From the NCBI GenBank assembly GCA_963682175.1, contig OY821771.1, positions 11,841,001 through 11,905,000 on the forward strand: 64,000 bases of DNA, in the 5' to 3' direction. This DNA comes from Triglochin maritima. Taxonomy: Eukaryota; Streptophyta; Magnoliopsida; Alismatales; Juncaginaceae. The notes below the pieces were generated by a model. That model was not told where the DNA came from and did not search any database. It saw only the letters and a list, made by a program, of their open reading frames with translations. The position numbers were made by a program, and so were the translations under genes. Positions 48,880-57,529 of this stretch are shown here, in pieces (positions within the stretch are counted from its first letter, which is position 1; every line of letters starts with the position of its first letter).

Positions 48880-50030
48880 TAGTTGTAATTAAAAAGGAAA
48901 CGACTTCATATAAAAAGGAACAGAAATCACTTAAAAAGGAACAGATTTAACTTAAAAAGGGACAGTCATCGCTTAAAAAGGAACAGACTTCACTTAAGAA
49001 GGAACAGACTTCACTTAAAAAGAGACAGACATCACTTAAAAAGGAACCAAAATAACATAAAAAGGATCAGAAATCACTTAAAAAGGAACAGACTTCACTT
49101 AAAAAGTAACAGACTACACTTAAAAAGGAACAGACTTCACTTAAAAAGGAACAGACTTCACTTAAAAAGAGACAGACATCACTTAAAAAGGAACCAAAAA
49201 ACATAAAAAGGATCAGAAATCACTTAAAAAGGAACAGACTTCACTTAAAAAGTAACAGACTACACTTAAAAAGGAACAGACTTCACTTAAAAAGGAACAG
49301 ACATCAGTTAAAAAGGAACAAACTTCACTTAAAAAGGAACAGACTTCACTTAAAAAGAGACAGACATCACTTAAAAAGAAACCAAAATAACATAAAAAGG
49401 ATCAGAAATAATTTAAAAAGGAACAGACAATAACATAAAAAGGAACAGACTTCACTTAAAAAGTAAACGACGTCACTTAAAAAGGAACCGACTTCACATA
49501 AAAAGGAACATAAATCACTTAAAAAGGAACAGATTTAACTTAAAAAGGGACAGTCATCGCTTAAAAAGGAACATACTACACTTAAAAAGGAACAGACTTC
49601 ACTTAAAAAGTAACAGACTACACTTAAAAAGGAACAGACTTCACTTAAAAAGGAACAGACAACACTTAAAAAGGAACAGACAACACATAAAATCAACAGA
49701 CTACACTTAAAAAGGAACAGACTTCACTTAAAAAGGAACAGACTCCACTTAAAAAGTAACAGACTACACTTAAAAAGGAACAGACAACACAAAAAATCAA
49801 CAGACTACACTTAAAAAGGAACAGACAACACTTAAAAAGGAACCAAAAAAACAAGGAAGGAAAACTTCACACTTAAAAAGGTAAACGCACTTAAAAAGGA
49901 ACAGACTACAACTCACAGTTAAAAAGGAGAACCGCTAACTTATAAAGGTACAAGCAATTCATAAAAAGGAACATATATCACTTAAAAAGATACAAGTCAC
50001 AGTTAAAAAGGAGAACCGTAAACTTACAAG
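48880..50030. repeat. 21-bp minisatellite array 2, between the convergent genes
   Basis: About 50 to 55 units have the core CTTAAAAAGGAAC plus eight bases, most often AGACTTCA, AGACTACA or AGAAATCA. The core is the exact reverse complement of the core of array 1. The array starts about 100 bp after the ULP1 stop and ends about 100 bp before the MURA stop. A larger-scale duplication (blocks at about 48985-49240 and 49080-49420 share unit order) shows growth by segmental copying. Confidence 0.93.
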
Positions 50031-50129
50031 GGAACTTTACACTCAGAATTAAAAGAGAACTTTACACTTAAGAATAACTGTTGTCTTACAAAAATGTAAA
50101 AAATTCAAAGACCAAGGCTTGGTGCATAA

Positions 50130-53100
50130 TTAAGGAGCAATTTGGTCGTAATACAACTTCATGTCCCAATCGTCAAAATCTGGATCCCCTGGTCTAGGTG
50201 CGACCTCATGCATAGGTGATTTGTCCTTCCTTCGATACTTGCACTTTTCTGCTGTGAGGCGCTTTTTTTGGCTTCTTTGAAGAATTCTCTCGGCTAAGGA
50301 AACCCGACGTCTAGTAGGCGGTCTTCCTGGACGGGTTACTTTGTCTGGATTGCGCAAAGAGGTACTGCCGGCCACAACTTCATCAACTATGGGAGGGGCG
50401 TGGGGAATGTTAATACGAGACCTGAGCCACTCCATACACTTCACGGCCTTAAGATACCTTTCATGAGAAATGAATGCTTCCTGTGCAATCCAAAGAGCGC
50501 GACCCATTATGTCGGCGTGACGACTCAGCGCATCCTTCTCCAATACGCCATCGGCTTGGTACACCTTTTCTCCATAGCTCCGACGAATATCCTTCCGCCA
50601 TCGATCTGTGATGTAAGACGGCGGGAGTAATGCATTAGGATCTAGCCGTGCAAATACGACCAGGAGGTGACAGCATAGAATACCAACACGCTTAAACAGT
50701 TTACAATCGCATGTCAAGTTCAGACCTGTCCTCTCTACAAGGAAACGTTTCGATAATAGTTGCTCACCGACCCGTACACGTTCAGTCACCTTGTAATGAA
50801 ACGCGTCGGCTGATTGCAACTCCTCGGTTAGGTCGCAGTTCATCATCTTACCAATTTGTAACTGTACTTTCTTGAAAACACCTACGGTATACAACTCGCT
50901 CATTTGACTCTCGAAGGGATATATTGAAACCATTTGGGGTTTCTTATGCAGGCAATCGAAATCCGATTGAGCTTCCTTCTCGTACTTGTGACGTAGAGCA
51001 AGTTCGTATTGTTGAACGAACTGCTTAAGGGTGGTTCTAGAAGATAAGTACTTGTCGAAGAAGGAGTTCATACTTTCGCTTCTTTGGGTAGAAGTCATTC
51101 CAGCGAAAAAACAATCACACAAGTAAGCAGGTACCCAAGACTCACGGATACCGTAAATTGTTTGGAGCCAACTATGCTCTTGAAGGTCAAAATCAACCAG
51201 GAAACCGTGCCAATTCCGCTCAAATTCAGCTGGGTTCTTTGAGTCATAGACAATCAAATTTAGATCAAATAACATGTGTTGTCGATACTTCGTCGGCAAC
51301 TTCACGGGAGCTTTGTTCATTATGTGCCAAATGCAAAATCGGTGTCTGGCATTTGGGAAGACATTCCTTACAGCAGCAGTAATGGCCCCACATTGGTCCG
51401 TTATGATGGCTGGTGGAGGGATATCTGCAAGGAAAAAGAAAAATCGCTATAAAGGAAACGAGGTCACTTAAAAAGGAACTGACATCAATTAAAAAGGAAC
51501 ACACTTCACTTAAGAAGGAACAAAAATCACTTAAAAAGGAACAGAAATCACTTAACAAGGAACATACATCTCTTAAAAAGGAACATACATCTCTTAAAAA
51601 GGAACACACATCTCTTAAAAAGGAACAGACATCACTTAAAAAGGAACAGACTTCACTTAAAAAGGAACACACATCTCTTAAAAAGGAACAATCATCTCTT
51701 AAAAAGGAACAGACGTCACTTAAAAAGGAACAGACAACACTAAAAAGGAACAAACTACACTTAAGAAGGAACAGAAATCACTTAAAAAGGAACAGACTTC
51801 ACTTAAAAAGGGACACACATCACTTAAAAAGGAACAGACTACACTTAAAAAGGAACATACATCACTTAAAAAGGAACAGACATCACTTAAAAAGGAACAG
51901 ACTACACTTAAAAAGGAACAGAGATCTCTTAAAAAGGAACAAACATCTCTTAAAAAGGAACAGACATCACTTAAAAAGGAACATACTACACTTAAAAAGG
52001 AACAGAGATCTCTTAAAAAGGAACAAACATCTCTTAAAAAGGAACAGACATCACTTAAAAAGGAACATACAACACTAAAAAGGAACAGACTACACATAAG
52101 AAGGAACAGACTACACTTAAAAAGGAACAGACAACTTAACAATGAACAGACTACACATAAAAAGGAACAGACTTCACTTAAAAAGGAACAAACATCTCTT
52201 AAAAAGGAATAGACATCTCTTAAAAAGGAACAGACATCACTTAAAAAGGAACAGACAACACTAAAAAGGAACAGACTACACTTAAGAAGGAACAGAAATC
52301 ACTTAAAAAGGAACAGACTTCACTTAAAAAGGGACACACATCACTTAAAAAGGAACAGACAACACTAAAAAAGAACAGACACCAGTTAAAAAGGAAACAG
52401 ACTTCACTTAAGAAGGAACAGACATAAGTTAAAAAGGAACACACAACACTTAAAAAGGAACACACATCACTTAAAAAGGAAAACCAATAACTCAAAAATC
52501 ATAAAGGACAACTCTACATACGTACCTCCCATACACGAAAGCCACGTCTGAAAGAGCCATATGTAGTTTTCAGTGGTCTCGGAAGACAGCAAAGCGCAAC
52601 CGAGCAACACAGACTCGAAATGGTGATTAACTCCCACAAATGGTGCAAAGGGCATGTCGTATTTGTTTGTGAGGTACGTAGTGTCGAAACATATAGCATC
52701 CCCAAAGTATGAATAGGCAGCCCTGGAACGGATGTCGGCCCAGAAAACGTTCCTTAGTCTTCCCTCGTCATCCATATCCACGACATAGAAAAACATTGCA
52801 TCAATCTTCTGCATCTTAATGAAATAGTTCTGAAGAGCTTGTGCATCGCCGGGTCCCATTTTCAAATTCCTTACTTCGGTTATAACATTCCTGCACAGAC
52901 AAAAAAATATTAAGGCCGCAGATTTCTACAAACAAAATATCGTACAAAAGTCTTCAAACCTTAGGTCTCTATCGTTAAAAGTAAGTTTGTCATGCCCCCC
53001 AGCCTCAACAACAAACGATTGCATGGTCTTAGCAGCAGAGATCCCAGAAGCATCGTTGCACGCTATTCGTGCTATGGCGGGCCTCAGGTACAAATCGTTT

Positions 53101-53451
53101 CTGTCTTAGAAAACGCATCTGGTGCTCCTGCAGCATTTCATGGTTATGATTGAGATCGACAAAGTTAATCTGGTATCCCCTTGCTGGGTTTCCAGAAACC
53201 CTGATGCGAGCCGTGCACTGAACTCTACTAGATAAACGTGGCTTCATTATGCCTTGACCTTGGTCTGTTGGTGCGTTACCCTCCTTGGAACAAGTAAGAG
53301 TAGCCCGGGTAACCACACCAGCGTCGTAATGAGTATGTCGTAGCTTAACACCAAAACCACAAGCATCAGCATAGTCGTTGTAAAAGGCTCTTGCTCCTTC
53401 GAAAGAGGGGAAAATCATCTTCTCCTTAGGAACGTTTGACGCCATTTCCAT
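50130..53451 (-). pseudogene. MULE transposase MURA, FAR1/FHY3-like, one frameshift
   Basis: Three exons on minus: 53451-52960, 52890-52526 and 51424-50130, all with GT-AG borders. Exon 1 has the FAR1 DNA-binding domain (FEGARAFYNDYADACGFGV, TLTCSKEG, DLNHNHE). Exon 2 has the MULE core (YFIKMQKIDAMFFYVVD, VFWADIRSRAAYSYFGD, FDTTYLTNKYDMPFAPFVG). Exon 3 continues with PPPAIITDQCGA, NARHRFCIWHI and GMTSTQRSESMN, then a SWIM finger (CDCKLFKRVGILCCHLL) and a basic tail. The acidic residues FDTTY and IITDQ of the DDE core remain. A one-base frameshift near 53105 joins MRFLRQKR to LRPAIARIACNDASG in the next frame, so this copy is probably inactive unless the base is an assembly error. Target duplications argue against a host FRS gene. 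Confidence 0.88.
51460..52490. repeat. 21-bp minisatellite array 3, filling MURA intron 2
   Basis: About 50 units have the core CTTAAAAAGGAAC plus AGACATCA, AGACTTCA, ATACATCT and similar. On the MURA coding strand the core reads GTTCCTTTTTAAG, the same orientation relative to the transcript as array 1 has in the ULP1 intron. It lies wholly within the intron 51425-52525. Confidence 0.95.
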
Positions 53452-53741
53452 TTGAGCGAAGATTTCTTTCAAAACGAAGAGAAATGAACGAAAATGAAAA
53501 AGAAAGGAAGAAGTGACGGTGGCCATTCCGTGCATTTTCGTCAAAAAGAGGTATGGAGCAGGTGGGAGCGCCAAAAGGAATGATATCATTTGGAGCACGT
53601 CTGATTTGAGATGCATTAAATGCGGCTGCCCCCTCTGCCCGCCAAAAATATTAAACTTTGGCTGAGCTGGATTTGTCCAACTCAGCAGCGTCCCGCGAAC
53701 GCGTCCCGGAGAGCGGCTACTAAACATTTCCCTTTTTTCAT

Positions 53742-54089
53742 ACCACACGTGACCACATGATGTGTGATTCTCTGATCCCATACCCCCACGTGATGTGTGA
53801 TTTATCCCAAACCCCTTCTTTTGCTAACTTCCTGACGAAGTGCACAAAATGAAGCATATCCAACTTCAATGACAAGTTTGAGTGAAGTTTAGCGCAAAGT
53901 GTTATCTACTTCGTAACTCAAAGGTTTAAAATGCAATTCACCCAAAAATGTCCAAACACATACTCGCCTTTGTATGAAAATTCCAAGTTTGTAGATTAAA
54001 GCTGTAAATCACATATGAATCTTGATTCTTGGGAATCAAAATGTGATGATCAAAATATGATTCTGCCTTGGATTTGCGAAGCACATATT
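53742..54089. other. Non-coding stretch
   Basis: AT-rich flank of the MULE. No feature seen. Confidence 0.5.
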
Positions 54090-54097
54090 AGCCGAAG

Positions 54098-54347
54098 TAG
54101 GGGTGAGCATCGGTCCGGACCGAAGACCGGACCGGTTAGGTTCGGTCTGGACCGAACCTGGACCGATCGGTCCGGTCCGGTCCAAAAACCCAGACCGAAC
54201 CGAACTTTTGTGGGGATTTTTGGGTTTTGGTCCGGAACCGGACCGGACCGAAACCCGAATCGCTCCGGTGGGCCAGACCGAAACCCGAACCAGTTGGTTT
54301 CGGTCCGATCCAAAAACCCAGACCGGACCGGTAGTTGCTCTCCCCTA
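54098..54347. mobile_element. hAT MITE, GGTCCGG family (250 bp)
   Basis: The ends TAGGGGTGAGCATCGG and (inverted) TAGGGGAGAGCAACTACC have a perfect 8-bp duplication AGCCGAAG (54090-54097 and 54348-54355). The interior is GGACCGAACC/GGTCCGGTCC repeats. Same family as 40932. Confidence 0.95.
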
Positions 54348-54674
54348 AGCCGAAGTTACTAAAAAAATGTATATTAAGCATTTGAGTGCAGGAATTCCCC
54401 TCAACATTTAACTTCCCGACAATATCACAAAACAATACAAATTTCTATATTTGAAGTACAAATTGGTAACACCGATCGTTTGACATCTAGGTAATAGGTA
54501 AATCACAAAAGCATGCAGAGACGTCAATTTAGGCACACAAATAAGATTTTCAACATATAGAGTTTGCCTTTGGGAAGTGTAATTCGTATTGTTACTAATG
54601 TCAAACCAAAATCAAACTAAGATTAGTTAGCATTCGTATTGCAACTTGGAAGTTGGCAAATAGTGCCCTAACCG

Positions 54675-55108
54675 TAGGGCTGTTCGTGGGGCGAGTTTGA
54701 CCCGCCAACCCGCCCCGCCCCGCGTAGGACGGGTTGCGGTTGAAAATTTTCCTACCCGTGACCTGTTAACCCGCCACCTGTTAACCCGCCGGACTAAACG
54801 GGGCGGGTTGCGGTTAATGTGTTACCAACCCGTTAACCCGTTACAAATATAATTATTAAAAAAAATACATATTTATGTATTAAAATTTTCGTTATTTCAT
54901 TAAACTTCTAACATTTCTTCTAAAATTAAAATTTTCCTACCCGTGACCCGTTAACCCGCCACCCGTTAACCCGCCGGACTAAACGGGGCGGGTAGCGGCC
55001 CAATTTTTTTTTTCCCGCCCCGCCCCGCCCCGTTTGCCCGCCTGACTTTGGTGGGGCGGGTAGCGGGCGAAGCCAAATCCGCCCTGCCCCGCCCCGTTTG
55101 CAGCCCTA
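54675..55108. mobile_element. hAT MITE with ACCCGCC subterminal repeats (434 bp)
   Basis: The ends TAGGGCTGTTCGTGGGG and (inverted) TAGGGCTGCAAACGGGG have a perfect 8-bp duplication CCTAACCG (54667-54674 and 55109-55116). Both arms repeat GTTAACCCGCC and CCCCGCCCCG around an AT-rich centre. It ends 190 bp upstream of the start codon of the DUF760 gene, so it is probably in its promoter or 5' UTR. Confidence 0.95.
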
Positions 55109-55298
55109 CCTAACCGAGTACAAAAGACAAGTATTATCCACCTCATAGTTGAAAGGTGCAAAACGCAATTTGCCCAAAAAAAAGCCCGTCAATCTCCGAC
55201 ACAATATCTACAAAACCAAAGACAAGAAATCCAACAATCGGAAGCAAAGCAAAGCAAAAGCACACCACTTCCGGGCATCATCGGACGCCACACCACCG

Positions 55299-57489
55299 AT
55301 GTGGTCCACAGCAGCCAAACCCTTATCTTCCTCTTCCAATCTCGCATTTCTCCCTTCCTTATCCCTCTCCTCCTCCTCCCTCCCGCCTTTCTCTCTCCCT
55401 TTCCCCACTCGAATCGCCCGATTCCGTCGCCTCAGGGCCTCGTCCGAAGACACGGATGGTGGCGAGTCCAAACAACCCAATGGCGCCCCGGTATGATCCC
55501 GAAAATGCGTAAAGTTTCGATCTTTCTGGGTTTTGACTTTTAAGTGAGTTGGTTGATGTTGGTTCTAGGGTAGCATTTGGTGGTATCAGTTCTTATTGCT
55601 GGAAAGTTTGGATTGAAATTTGGATTGTTGCATGAAATGCTGCTTTAGGTTGTCATCTTTGTTGGGTTTTATGTGTGTGTGTGTGTGTTGTTTGGTAGAA
55701 ATGGGGCTCATTTGCTTGTGCTAGGGTTTCTAATTTGGCATTGTGATCAGAGTGTTCGAGAACTGCATATGAAGTTTATGTTTGGGTTATCAATATTTGC
55801 TCAAACCCATTAGATCGCTCGAGCTTGGCTCGATAAAGCTTGACTCGAATTCAGCTCGTTCAGTAAATGAGTCGAGTTCAAACAAAATTTTGTGCTTGTA
55901 TATTAAATTAGCGAAGCCTGAGTTTGGTTTGTTTAGCTTGATTTTTTATTTCTGGAAAGTTTGGAATGAAATGGAATTTTGCATGCAATGCTGCTTAAAG
56001 TTGTCATTTTTGTTGGTTCTGTGTGTGTGTGGTTTGGTAGAAATGGGGCTCATTTGCTTGTGCAACGTTTCCAATTTGGCATTGCGATTGAAGCGTTCGA
56101 GAATTGGATATGAAGTTAATGTTATTTGTTTAGGAAATTTTAGGATGTAGTCTTTGTTGGTTTTGTGTGTACTATTTGGAAGAAGGGTTGCATTTGGTAA
56201 TACTATAGGAGGGTTCTCTTATTTAACTTTTCATTTGAATGTTCAAAAAGTAGATACGATGTGTATGTTTTTTTCTTTTGAATGCATAAAGATGCAATCT
56301 TTGTGGTGTTTTGGGTGTGTCTTGTTTGGTGAAACTAGTGTCCCATTTGTGCTGGTAGGATTTTGTTGTTTAGCATTTCAATTTGAATGCTGTGAGACTG
56401 GATGTGAAGTTCATTTTGCTCTGAGGAAAGCTTGAAGGTGTAATATTTTTTAGTAGCAACTAGGGTTTGTTTCGATGTTATCCTGATCTTTAGCTTAAAA
56501 ATCTGAGAGAATAGAAGGCGGTCTCGTTGGATTATGTATAGTTATGATGATATTTTGTATTTCCTTTTGGTCCAGGCGAAAGGTAGGAAAGACTATCTAC
56601 TGGAATATGTGAATAATGTTAAGCCAGAATTCTTGGAATTATTTGTCAAAAGGGCACCTCCCCAGGTAGTTATGCAATCAGTTTAATCATTTGTATTGTA
56701 AAGTTTTTTATGCCAGTTCATTTCAGACTTTTAGACTTTATGTTATGTGGTCCTTACGTTTTTTTGTTATGCTGCAATTGACCTGTAGCAATTGCATATG
56801 ATATTCATATTTTTGTACTAAAATACTTTGTTAGTCTAGGTTGTTGATGCAATGCGACAAACCGTCACAAACATGATTGGAACACTACCACCTCAATTTT
56901 TTGTTGTAACTGTTAACACAGTAAGTTTCAGAAGATCACTACAACTTGTGTATGTTGAGGTTGATTTAGTTAAATACTGAAAGTAGGATGTCTCTGTTAG
57001 GTGGCCGAGAATCTTGCTCAGCTCATGTACAGTGTCATGATGACCGGATACATGTTTAAGAATGCACAGTTCCGTCTGGAATTACAACAGAGTCTGGAAC
57101 AAGCTGCGCTTCCTGATGCTGAAGATGCAAAGGTATTCATACTGCTCTATCTAATCAGAACATTCTCTCAGTATTAGCAATCTTAGTTAGTTTCTTGCAT
57201 GCACTATTGAGTTTTGTATGTTTCAAGGCCAACATGATTCTTTGTTTGCACAATACCCAAAGACTTTTTGAGTTTGAAGATTTGAAGGGTAGAGAGTGGG
57301 CAGTAGTGTAGTGTGAGATAGCATGAAAGCTAAAGAAGTATTTCTCCACGCTTGATACTTTGTTCTCCCTTAACATTTTTGTCACCTTCCTTGTCTGAAG
57401 ATCCTTGTCTTCTGCAAGATAGAATTGCAAGAGAATCCCCAGTTCAACCTTTCTCATGCTGACATGCATGGGCTTTTGTTGGCTGGACG

Positions 57490-57529
<40 letters not shown>

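Larger units (their letters stand above)
44153..53732. mobile_element. Complete Mutator-like element (MULE), 9.6 kb, MURA plus ULP1
   Basis: The element starts GGGTTCTTATATACGG and ends ...CATTTCCC (inverted GGGAAATGTTTAG). A perfect 9-bp duplication TTTTTTCAT flanks it (44144-44152 and 53733-53741), the length expected for Mutator elements. The terminal regions share GGACGCG-rich motifs (44166-44195 and, inverted, 53685-53708) but full TIR identity is low. Two genes converge: an ULP1-type protease gene on plus (44471-48781) and a FAR1-like transposase gene on minus (53451-50130). Three 21-bp minisatellite arrays occupy the two introns and the intergenic gap. Known plant MULEs of the ULP1/FAR1 type carry the same gene pair. 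Confidence 0.92.

Noticed and set aside
51413..52142. SLKKEQT heptad-repeat and CSFLSDV-repeat open frames
   Set aside because: Same cause: array 3 inside MURA intron 2.
45233..52490. CRISPR array
   Set aside because: The 13-bp core with 8-bp spacers is far too short, spacers are near-identical, and this is plant DNA in introns of a transposon.
50130..53451. Host FAR1/FHY3 transcription factor gene
   Set aside because: A 9-bp target duplication, a convergent ULP1 gene and shared arrays place it within a MULE. FAR1-type MURA proteins are the transposon relatives of FHY3.
57155..57469. 104-residue minus-strand open frame in intron 4 of the DUF760 gene
   Set aside because: No recognisable domain, no splice or start context; it lies in a well-supported intron.
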